A DNA stretch of 64,000 bases from Trema orientale. Lineage: Eukaryota > Streptophyta > Magnoliopsida > Rosales > Cannabaceae. This document shows, one piece after another, positions 22,128 to 31,993 of the stretch. Position 1 is the first letter of the stretch; every line of letters starts with the position of its first letter. Under the pieces are notes generated by a model. It searched no databases. It worked only from the letters and a program-made list of their open reading frames with translations, and was not told the origin of the DNA. A program made the translations under genes and the position numbers. Location: NCBI GenBank assembly GCA_002914845.1, contig JXTC01000426.1, positions 51,130-115,129 of the forward strand, written 5' to 3'.

Positions 22128-22540
22128 AGATTGGCAAAATAGTCCATGAGTTATTTTTTTGGCAATTAGGTCCTTAAAGTTTTAGAAAACCTTGGCAATT
22201 AAGTTCTTTTGGTTTGTTAATGTTTAAGTTTTCATGAAATTGAGCGTGTTCAAGTGAAAGAAATTAGTACTTCACAAACACTGATTAGTCTGGAAATGAT
22301 ATAGAAAGAAATTTTAAGAGAAATTTTAAATTTTTTAAATTTTGTATTATGTTGTTAATTGTGATTAATTTTCAATTATTTTCCTTCCAACTCCAACTAG
22401 TGCCAGTAAAACATTGATTTTGATATTTAAAATTCTTGTATGTGACTTGAAAATGCTCAGTTCCATCCAATATTTTAACAATTACTTATGAAAAGGACTA
22501 AATTGCCAAGATTTTAAAATTTAGGGACTTATTTGCCCAA
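22128..22540. mobile_element. MITE with TIRs (about 410 bp)
   Basis: The left end (ggcaaaatagtccatgag, then ggcaattaggtccttaaa) and the reverse complement of the right end (gggcaaataagtccctaaat, then cttggcaatttagtcct) are imperfect inverted repeats. The interior is AT-rich with no coding frame. The family is uncertain, perhaps Mutator-like. Confidence 0.45.
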
Positions 22541-23519
22541 AAAAAAACATAAAAGAGAGGACAAGGGAGATAAACTGTATTGGCCAATCCGTCAATCCTC
22601 GCGATTTGTATTGGTCGATTCAAACCTGCCAAACCGCACCTACATTTTGCAGCCAATGGGAAAAAGGAAAGGAAAAGAAAAAGGGAGAGAAAATGGGAGG
22701 CAAAAAAATAGTGGGCCTTACACAAATATTTCTCCCCCAAAAATGGAAAGAAAAGAGAAAGAAAATTTTTTTAATCAATGTGTGAAAGTGAATTTACTAA
22801 AATAGCCTTATACATTAATTTCAAAATTTTAATAAAAAAGACGATAGTCATTTTAAAATATACTAGTTTTCTTTCCTTCCTACATACCGAACAATAATGG
22901 AGAAAAGATATTTTCCTTTCCATCCTACACATTTTCTTTTCCTCCTAATTTTTCCTTCCCTCCTACTTTGTTTCCTCTCTACCAAACATAGCCTTAGTTA
23001 TGTCACAATTAGAACCTGTTTTCTTGATAAAAAATCAAAAGTTTTTTAAACCAAAACATGAAATACAACATATTAATTACAAAACACATATTAGAAACAT
23101 ACGGATCCGTCTAACAAAATTACAACATAATTACATACTATACAAAACTAAAAAAAAACTAAAGCGCAAACCAACAATAATGAAATGAACACATAATACA
23201 CAGAAGATAACGATATATTAGTAAAGAAATAGATTAAGTACTGAATGAAACAATGCGATTCTTTCTCACGGTATCTCAACCAGACAACAACTTTCTTAGC
23301 AGAAACAACATAGCTGATTATCACAACAAAACCATTATTTCAGAAAACAATCTATTCATTTAAATCCATAAAATTAAAATCATATCAAAACACCACCATA
23401 ATCTCTTCCAATAATCAGTTAATTCAACCAAAAATTTCAACTAATAGTCAGTTAATGCAACCAGAAATTAAGAGGGAATTAGTTAGATTAACGAGTTGGA
23501 TAATGGGACGGACTAAGAT
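22541..23519. other. Non-coding DNA with one probable MITE end
   Basis: Positions 22870-22993 are pyrimidine-rich and end in ctaccaaacatagcc, which resembles the right terminus of a hAT/Harbinger-type MITE. A convincing left partner was not found. The remaining sequence is AT-rich without gene signal; ORFs here are low-complexity. Confidence 0.3.
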
Positions 23520-23741
23520 TCAGAGAAGAGAATCCATACCTCGGAGGAAACGACAGGAGCTGGGGCGAGCGTATGCGGCGGCAAGCGGAGCTGGGCGCGA
23601 GCAGAGCTGACCGCGTCGAGCTTGAGTGAAAGACCGGCGGCGTCGAGCTTCAGTTAAAGACCGTTGGCGTCGAGCTTCAGAGAAACACGGCAACTGGCGA
23701 GTGACCGAGAGAGAGAGAGAGAGAGAGAGGGCCAAGAGCAA
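23520..23741 (-). other. GC-rich ORF with three 9-residue Arg-rich repeats
   Basis: A minus-strand frame of 73 codons lies in a local GC/CpG-rich patch. Three tandem 27-bp units (23613-23639, 23640-23666, 23667-23693) each begin gcgtcgagctt and, being a multiple of three, encode repeated SLTEARRRR-like 9-mers. It ends next to a donor-like CCGAG|GTATGG on the minus strand, so it may be a 5' exon or 5' UTR of a transcript. A (GA)n tract flanks it at 23708-23780. No family resemblance; whether it is translated is unknown. Confidence 0.3.
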
Positions 23742-23918
23742 AAGGGCAAAAGGAGAAGAGGAGAGAGAGAGAGAGAGACTATCAGACTAATGTAAATGAA
23801 ACCCTAATATGTTTTTGATGGGCTAGTGGCCTAGGTTCAGCTAAGAGGCCTTGGAATAGTCATTAGAATGAATTGGGCTCAAGTTTCAAATCCATCAATA
23901 TCATATAGAGAAATTTAG

Positions 23919-24477
23919 GGGGCTTATAGAAATATGACCAAATTTTGGACCTAATTTCAGTAAATATCTTTTTGTCAAATGTTATAGCAAAATGTTCAGT
24001 ATATATATTTATATACCAAGTGTAAAATTTTATATACCAAGTATAAAAGATTATATACCCAGTGCATTTCAGTACAGTAACTAAAATTAGTAGATATGTG
24101 TATTTACCAAGTGTAAAAATATATATACCTGGACATTTAGTTATAAAATTTTAAAAGTGAATATCTACTTAATCAAATTTAAAATTTTGGTCATCCGCCT
24201 AAATTTCTCAAATTTAATTTAGGTGGATAACTAATATTTTAAATTTGATTAAGTAGATGTCTATTTTTTAAATTTTATAGATATATATTTTTACACTTAG
24301 TAGATATAAATATATATACAAATTTCAGTTACTGTACTGAAATGTACTAAGTATATAACTTTTTGTACTTGGTATATAAAATTTTATACTTGGTATGCCA
24401 GACATTTTGCTATAACATTTGACAAACGGATATTTATTTAAATTAGGCCCAAAATGTGGTCATATTTCTATAAGCCC
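23919..24477. repeat. 560-bp foldback (near-perfect palindrome)
   Basis: The left arm begins gggggcttatagaaatatga and the right arm ends tcatatttctataagccc. The arms, about 270 bp each, remain complementary through words such as tttgtcaaatgttatagcaa, gtactgaaatg, and taatcaaatttaaaa, with the centre near 24198. The transcript of either strand would form a very long hairpin. It has no ORF and is best explained as a foldback/MITE element. Confidence 0.75.
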
Positions 24478-24490
24478 TATATATATATAT

Positions 24491-24757
24491 GCACCAATCC
24501 AGTAGGTATTTTTTTTTATTTATACATAGATGTAGGTATTTTTTTATTTATACATAGGTATCATTTTGACTAATTAAAATTTATCATTCGTATTCTTTAA
24601 TAGTAAAAAGTAAGAGAGGGAAATAGCATTAATAATGCACATCTTTTCATGCACCTCATTATAGCCGTTAGATCACTATTAGATGATAATCCAATAGCTA
24701 AAAAAAATATCTACACATAGGTGAAAAAAAAAATACTTAAAGGATTAGCAACCATAT
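24491..24757. mobile_element. MITE, tandem copy 1
   Basis: Starts gcaccaatccagtaggtatt; its far end (tacttaaaggattagcaacc) is an imperfect inverted match. The interior includes ccgttagatcactattagat and gtaagagaggg. It is directly followed by a homologous copy. Confidence 0.6.
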
Positions 24758-24763
24758 ATACAT

Positions 24764-25006
24764 GGGCACTAATCTAGTAGATTTTTTTTTTTTTTTGGCC
24801 TATACATAGGTATCATTTTGGCCAATGAAAATTTATCATGTATATTTTTTTATATTAAAAAGTAAGAGAGAGAAAAAGTATTAATGATGCACGTTTTTTT
24901 ACGCACCTCATTATAACCGTTAGATCACCATTAGATGATGATCTAATGGCTAAAAAAAAATACTTATACATAGGTAAAAAAAAAAATACCTACTGGATTG
25001 GGTAAC
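24764..25006. mobile_element. MITE, tandem copy 2
   Basis: Starts gggcactaatctagtagatt and ends aatacctactggattgggta, an inverted match to the start of copy 1. The interior parallels copy 1 (ataaccgttagatcaccatt, taagagagag). The two copies are in the same orientation with only a few bases between them. Confidence 0.6.
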
Positions 25007-26199
25007 CTATATACATATATATATATTTGTGAAAATTAGATTTAAAAAAAAGGAAAAAGACACCCAGTAATCAGTTTTATACAATATTGCCACAAATAAA
25101 GTCCTCTGTGTTTTACTTATTTTTATAAGGTATTTTTTAAGAAAAATATCGAGAAATGGATTACAAGATGATAGGAGTTTTTCTCATAGTAACAATAGAA
25201 GATCGACTTTCAATTCGAGAATTTTGCACATTCGCTTAATGACGCCCTAGAAAAGATGGTCGTCGATTCCTATTAAGGCGTCGCCACCGAGATGCTTTTC
25301 CATAGCACCAGAGATATCTTCGTTGATTCGGAGGTCGTCGCTAACATCTATAGCCTTTGTGGGCATGGCTTCAACTCTATGGTCTGGGACCATTTTCTTT
25401 GAGCTCTCGAGGAGGCAAGTAACTAATGTCATGATTTTTGTTTAACAAAGTCTTGAAGTAAGAACTTATTGATTCGACCCAATTAGGTAGACCCAAAACT
25501 AAAAAACTTTCTGAGTTCAAACCCCCATTGCTTGCCGTGAGAACCACTTGAGATTTTTTCCAACACAATGAGATAAGCATCCATTAGATTGACTCTTTTG
25601 AGCACTTTTTACTCCATTCTAATAAGATTTCAATTCTTTATTTATTTATTTTCTCTCATTTTCGACGAAAAAATATAGAAAAATTTAGGAGAAGCTCTGT
25701 AAAGCCTCGAATAATAGTAGCTTATGTAAGCTTTCTGGTCCAAGTCATGAGCATGCACAAAGACGATCAGGATAGGTCAATGGATATTGATTCAAAGTTA
25801 TGAGAATTCAATATCTTTGATTTCTCGAGACCTTCTTGATAAGTCTTCTTATGCTTCTTCTTCCAAGATTATGAACGATACTCGGTTTCTTTATCTTTAA
25901 TTTTGTTGTTTGAAATATGGACAATTGGAGTGTCGAGGCTTATTTATTTTTCTGATGATGAATTATTACGTGAGATATTTGCTCACTTATTTTAACCTGA
26001 GATATATTGAAAATTGAGATTTTTCCTATTGTTTCCGTTTCTTTTATCTGATATGCATACATTCGTATATGTCATAACACACAAAAGTATTGAAAATAGA
26101 CAAGTGGTTAATGAAGTTGTGTAGAATTATTAGGAGTGGAATTGTTGCACACCAAATACTTGATGAAATTGCTCAATGACAATTAAGTAGAAATCTTCG
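25007..26199. other. No recognisable gene
   Basis: Around 25235-25430 both strands are open and somewhat less AT-rich (minus frame includes VPDHRVEAMPTKAID and GAMEKHLGGDALIGID), so an old gene or transposon fragment is possible, but I do not recognise it. The remainder is ordinary AT-rich DNA. Confidence 0.3.
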
Positions 26200-26575
26200 T
26201 AGTTTCTTGTGACTTACTTAGCTACGTGACATTCTGCAAAAAAGAAATCATGATGGTTTCTAAGAAACCATCTTAGTTTTCTGTGACTTACTTAGCTACA
26301 AGGTATTCTGCTTAAGGAAATCACAATGCTTTCTAAAAAACCTTTGTGGTTTCCTGTGATTTATTTAGTTACAGGATATTCTACAAAAAGGAAACCATAA
26401 TGGTTTCTAGGAAATATTTGTGATTTCCTATGACTTATTTACGTATAATACATTTCACTAAAGGAAACTAAACTGGTTTCTAGGGAACCTTTGTGATTTT
26501 TTGTGATTTATTTACGTATTAGATATTCCACTAATAGAAAATCAAATTGGTTTCCAAGAAATCTTTATAGTTTTT
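26200..26575. repeat. Five-unit tandem array of about 73 bp with internal palindrome
   Basis: Units begin near 26200, 26273, 26347, 26420 and 26494 with gtttcctgtgacttattta-like sequence and each carries a palindromic ggtttctaagaaacc-like core. Successive units are increasingly diverged, and the last dissolves into T/A-rich DNA at about 26575. Confidence 0.65.
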
Positions 26576-27300
26576 TATAAAAAAAAAAGATGACTTATTT
26601 ACTAAAATACCACTGCGTTTTCTAGCTTCCAAAATATTTAGAAAAATACCCTAAAAACGTCGTATAAAATTTTTATTATTTTTAAAAAGTCGTAAATTTG
26701 GTAATATTTTTTGAAAAATAAGTATAAGAGTCTGAAATCCAAAAAAAAAAAAAAAAAAAATTCATGGGGGCTTTTTTTTTTTTTTTAAGATTTGGTATGA
26801 CTTTTATTAAAAAAATACCATTCTTAAAAAAATATTTAAAAAAATACGATTTTTGAAATAATAATTTATAACTGGTAATCGGTTTTCGAATATTGATAAC
26901 TAGTAATCAAATGTATTTATAATTAGTATATAACTGATAATTGGTAACTGATAACTAATTTTCAGAAATTAATAACTAATAACTATTTTAAAAAAAGTAT
27001 TTTTTTAATTTTTTTAAAAATAATATTTTTTAATAATAACTGCACGAGAATTGAAAAAACAAAATAAAACTGATCTCCGTATTTTTATAATTATTTTTAG
27101 TTTTTATAGATAAAAATGTTAGAAACTGAAAAAAAAAAAAAAAAAATTACATGTGCTAACTACTGTCCGGTTCAGTCTGAAACCGACTGATTTTTTTCCA
27201 AAATTAAGAATCGAACCAAATCTGTCGGTTTTACTTGCCGTTTAAGAGGATAAATCGCATAGTTGAACTCTCCTATAAAAGACTCAAAAAAGGGTGATTC
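26576..27300. other. Homopolymer-rich, AT-rich DNA
   Basis: Contains long A or T runs (26740-26760, 26771-26786, 27127-27146) and degenerate repeats of aactgataact-like words near 26870-26970. No gene signal. It lies just upstream of the probable UTP5 5' UTR. Confidence 0.4.
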
Positions 27301-27313
27301 TTTTTGTTGAAGC

Positions 27314-27894
27314 GTGCCTCTTTCTCTCTCGGCCTCGCCAGTTGCCATTCTCGCTTCTCCCCTAGTTCAATCGTTCTCTCCCTCCAGAAGCCTGTCGAGC
27401 TCACCCAGGTACGTTGTTGAATTGCTTTTCAGTGTACCATCTTTCTTAAAAGACAAACAAATAAACCCAAAATTAAATACTAGTTATTGGAGTCAAGATT
27501 ATCTATGTGGGTTTTGACAGAGAAAGAATGTTGAGGAAGGAATATGGGTTGCTGAAAGATGAGTAGATAAAACTTATGCAATAAAAAAAATAGCTGACAA
27601 TATTTGATTTGTTTTGTTAATATGGACATAGGGGTGTCTCTATTCTACTCTTTTTGTATCTGGGTTTCTTTTTTTTTTTTGGGTTGTTCTGGTTGAATTG
27701 AGATAGTTGTTAACTAGAAGTACTGATCTGATTGAAATCATTAGTGGGAATTTCTGTATTTGCGGTTTTGGAATTCTATTACAAGTAGGAAATTTTGCTT
27801 TTCATTTAAAAAAAAAAAAATACAAGTGTTGGTTTGGGTGTACACTTTTTTTCCCACTCTAATCTCTCTCCCTGTATCTGAAAAGCTTTGGAAG
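27314..27894 (+). promoter_or_regulatory. 5' UTR exon and intron of the UTP5/WDR43-like gene
   Basis: A pyrimidine-rich stretch (27314-27408) ends in a good donor (cacccag|gtacgt), and an acceptor-like ctgaaaag|ctttgg lies 11 bases before the ATG at 27895. This is the usual layout of a plant 5' UTR intron. The 67-codon ORF at 27314-27517 crosses the donor and is unlikely to be real. Confidence 0.45.
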
Positions 27895-29063
27895 ATGGTA
27901 AGGGAGCAAATAAAGCACCCAATCATGGCTTTCACTCCTAAGGGTGAATACCTTGCCATTTTGTCCTCTAATGGAGCAGTGAAGGGAAGATCCTTTCTCC
28001 TTCTATGCACATCTATGTGATTTATTCTTATGTGTTTCGTATTTAAGGAGACGAGTAATAAAAAATTAGAACGTGTTTTATGGGCTAGACTATGACAAGC
28101 GCTTTTGCAGAGAATATAAAAAGGAAATTGGTGACAATTTGTTGAAAATGTTTACACATGTGCCCACCATTGATTTCAAGTATAATCCTTTTATATAGAT
28201 GGAAAGTCATCAAATAATTTTCAGATTTGGAGCACAAGTAATGGGAGATTATTGGCAGAGTGGAAGTCCGACGAAGATGCTGGTGATAGGCTTTCTTGTA
28301 TGGCATGCAGTTTTGTTGGGCTAAAGGTAGTTTTAGTCTCAGGGAATCCTTGTTATTGACATTTTCTTTAGAAACCTTGTTGTTTAAGCAATTGAAAAAT
28401 AAATTATCTAGACCAAAAATACATTTGTTTTTCCTTATTGTTTCTAATTTTTGCCTTTTAGCCTAGAAACCAACGGGGTACTTACTTGTTAGCTCTCTGC
28501 ACAGATAATGGGGGTATCTTGGCTGTTGATGTGTTATCTGGTCAAAGAAAGTGGAAAGTTGATGGTTTGTTTCCTGGGTATGATAGTAATTTCTTCCATC
28601 TTATACGATATTTTTTGTTACGTTTTTGTCTATTTGTTGAAATTGTGCTAATAACTTAATCATGACGAGAATCATGGAATTGGATTTTAAATTAGAGTAT
28701 GTAAGATTGTTTTCCAGATCCTGTCTATTACAGTCTCTAGGATAGTCGGATAAGCGATGGCTTGAGAGAAATAAAATACTCTGGTAATAGCTCTACATTC
28801 TCTTTAGTCGAGGGATGTTGTAACTAAAAGAACACATTTGGAATATCTTGTAGTTGTTCTAGCCTTCTAGGTTTAAGTCTTTGAGTTATCTAATTACTAT
28901 AAAATTTTATAGGAATAACTTAAGTTTACAACATTAACCCAAGTTTATTGTGAAAATTACATGCTCATATAGTTACTCTATTTACTGGGGAAAAAGAGTA
29001 TACACTAAAATTGATGTAAGAATAAGGGTCAATTACAAATATATTCACAAATATATTCCCTCT

Positions 29064-29103
<40 letters not shown>

Positions 29104-30702
29104 AAATTTTTAAATGCAACTATTCATTCTTGGAAACTAGATTCCATCCCTTGGCATTGCAACATGGAAAAAGCTTGCTGATGAAAATACCTTTCTCCAC
29201 TACTTTGAAATAGAAGCTATTTCCAATTATCTTCTAAATTATTAGAAAGTTAGAGTGTGCTTTGAATTTTGAGTTGTTTACTACTCAACTTCTATTATTT
29301 TTAAAAAGTCTCTGGAAAAATCTTAAGCTTGAGAACACTGAAGGAGGATGGCTTTTTCATTATTGAACTTTATATTGCAATCCCAGGGGGTGAAAGTGTT
29401 GTTTCAAAAAGAGCAAAGTTAAATTTTTCTAAATAAAAATAATAGGAATCCTGAGATAATAATAAAATGAAGTTGCATGCTTACCTCAGAAATTATTTTC
29501 CTCATAACGGTTTGCTTTTATAGTTTAGAGGGAGCATTTAAAGGCATGAAATGCCACTGGGTCTTCTGAGGGGAAAATGATAGTTTCATTTTTTCTTGAC
29601 GTGTCAACTTGCATGACATTATGTAGAATAATGTGTTCAAAATGGTAAGCATTCGGATGAGCTAATTTGATATCACTTCTTTATTTATTCATTTATGTTT
29701 ACAGTGGAGTTGCTAGTCTCTCTTTTATTGATCAAGGCTGTAGACTACTTATGGTTGAAACTAATGGAGCGTACTCTGAGATGGACTCAGACTCTGGAAC
29801 CCATGCAGCAGGGTTCAGAGCTTAAAAAAAAAACAAATATCTACTATAGCTTTATCAAGTGGTTAGTGATAATGCATCTTATGTTTTATCCTAAATATTC
29901 AGTTTCTTTTCTAACTTCATGTCATTCCTTTGATGTGTCAGATGAGAGAGTTTTAGCTGTGTTTAACGGTAAATTATGTATTTTTTATTTGGATAAGGGG
30001 ACCAAAATTTTAAAGTGCCCTAATAAGTTGGTGAGTTTTCTAAAAGCTCTTATGTAATGTATAGTTTCTGTCTTAAAAAGTAATAGTTAAACATTTATTC
30101 CAACAGGGCCATTTGCAGAATGCTTCTATATCTGATGATGCCAGTGACCTAGTTACATCAGGTCCTGGAGATAAACATCTTCAAGTATGGAGCTTAGATA
30201 GGAATAGCGGTACTGTGAGTCGTGGTTCTGTTGTTTCTATGAAACACACTCCATTAAGTTTTCAATGCAAGGATGGATGCAATGGAAACCTGGGTACAGT
30301 TCTGTTGGCAGTTTCAAAGTCAGGTGTAGCTTATGTGTGGCATTTGATAACGCTTTTAGAAGAGGATATTAATCCGACCAAGATGCAGTGCAAAGTAAAT
30401 GAAGGTAAAAATTCAAAGAAAATTAGAGCTACAATTATTGCTGCAAGATTGCATAGTTTAGATGCAAACAGAAGGATGAAAGCCCTAGTAGCTTTTGGCT
30501 CAATGGATCATCCACGGTTTAGTCTAGTGGATATGAGTAATCCAGAGGAGTATATTGTCATAAATGCTTTAGATGAGACGTCAAGCATTTTGGAAAATGG
30601 AGTTGCAAGAGGTATGATTAACTTCTTATGTTTCTGTTTCTCGTCCCATTTATACTATTGCGTCTTTGCAATTGACATTTGCTAAAAGCTGAGAAGTGTA
30701 TA

Positions 30703-31074
30703 TGATGAAGCATCTAGAAGGCCTCTAAAGATCTATACTAGGCGCAAATATAGAAACTAGTAATAGGGTAATTTAATTTATTTTAATTAGATTTATTTTG
30801 ATTTTAAGTAACTAGTTATTAGTTACCCGTTTATGTCAATTGCTTGCTCTAGTTTACTTTCCTAGTTTGTGTCCTAAGCTTATCTATAAATAAGCCTCTC
30901 CACTGTCATTGTAATCCAGACTTTGATTTATGAAATATAACTATCAGTTATTCTCTCTCTAGAATTCTTATTCTCTCCCTAAAATTCTCTCAATTCTTCT
31001 CTAATTCTCTCTTCTTTCTTCTCTAATTCTCTCCTTTCTCTACTTTCTTCTATTTTCTCCCTAGTGCTACATCA
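30703..31074 (+). repeat. 5' LTR of the Gag-integrase element
   Basis: 372 bp, starting TGATGAAGCATCTAG and ending GTGCTACATCA. Includes a TATA-like tctataaataagcc (about 30884-30897) and a tgatttatgaaatataa segment, followed by repeated attctct pyrimidine words. It also contains the last 57 coding bases of an ORF copy, because the real ORF of the element ends inside the 3' LTR. Confidence 0.9.
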
Positions 31075-31993
31075 ATTTGGTATCAGATTCAGTTCGAAAT
31101 TCTCTGACCTGCACTCAAATTTTGCTGATTACTGTTGCTACTTACCTTACTTTCAAAATTTTCGTACTGATAAAAAAAAAGGTATTGTTCAAAAAAAAAA
31201 AAAAAAAAAAGCTAAAGCACGATCTGGTCATATTCCATAAAAGACTGCTGCCCTTCTTTGTTGTTTCCGTCACCCAACCCCGGCAGCCACTTCTTCCGCC
31301 ACCGACAACAACGACCGTTCCGCCCTTCTCACCTTCCCGCCAACGTTACATATTGGAATTTCAGTCAACTGCTGCTATAAACGACGAACCAGGTCGCGTT
31401 CCTCTTTGATTTCGGCTGATCCCTCGCTTGTCCTCGCACTCCCGTTCATCACCACCACCGTCCAGAAACTGTTGGCCTTCGATACCCAGATCATCCTCGT
31501 CGCATCTTTGCCAGATTTTTTTTCTGGTTCAGTTGTGTTTACTATTTCAGGTTCCAGCCGTGATTGCGCAACAACTTGCGCTCTCTTTGTGCCTCCCAGG
31601 TTGCCATACTAGCTGGATTTGCAGTGGGTACTTTTTGGCTCTTCTCCGATCAAACTTGTGCTCAAGAGACTGACTTTAAGCCACTGTTTTGAGTACTTCC
31701 AGCCAGTAATTCGACCCTTCTAGCCACTATTTTGGTCTGTAACACATACTCATAGATCTGGTTTGAAACCCAGAATTGCTTCAACTAGCGAGTCAACTCG
31801 GTCAAACTCAGTGATTCAACTCACCAGCCAGCGCGTCAACTCAGCAGAACCTAAAAATCAGCCACTTTCCACATCCAATCTGATTTTTTGGGAAGTTTCT
31901 CATATTTTTGGTGTTATAAATTTTATTTGGATGATTATTAAATTCTTGACACTATATTTACATCCTTTATTGGTGGAATCTTGAAGTTTCACT
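31075..31993 (+). other. Untranslated leader of the Gag-integrase element
   Basis: About 900 bp between primer site and ORF, with an A-rich run near 31191-31210, GC-richer Pro/Ser-type frames on several phases (31077-31984) that lack any family resemblance, and the start ATG at 31994. The short frames are likely upstream noise or leader structure. Confidence 0.6.

Noticed and set aside
25235..25432. Possible host exon on either strand
   Set aside because: Both strands are open and neither gives a product I recognise or clear splice sites; mentioned only in the region description.
31077..31984. Overlapping ORFs with Pro/Ser/Thr-rich products in three frames
   Set aside because: They lie in the untranslated leader of the retroelement, overlap each other, and show no family resemblance; the real ORF starts at 31994.
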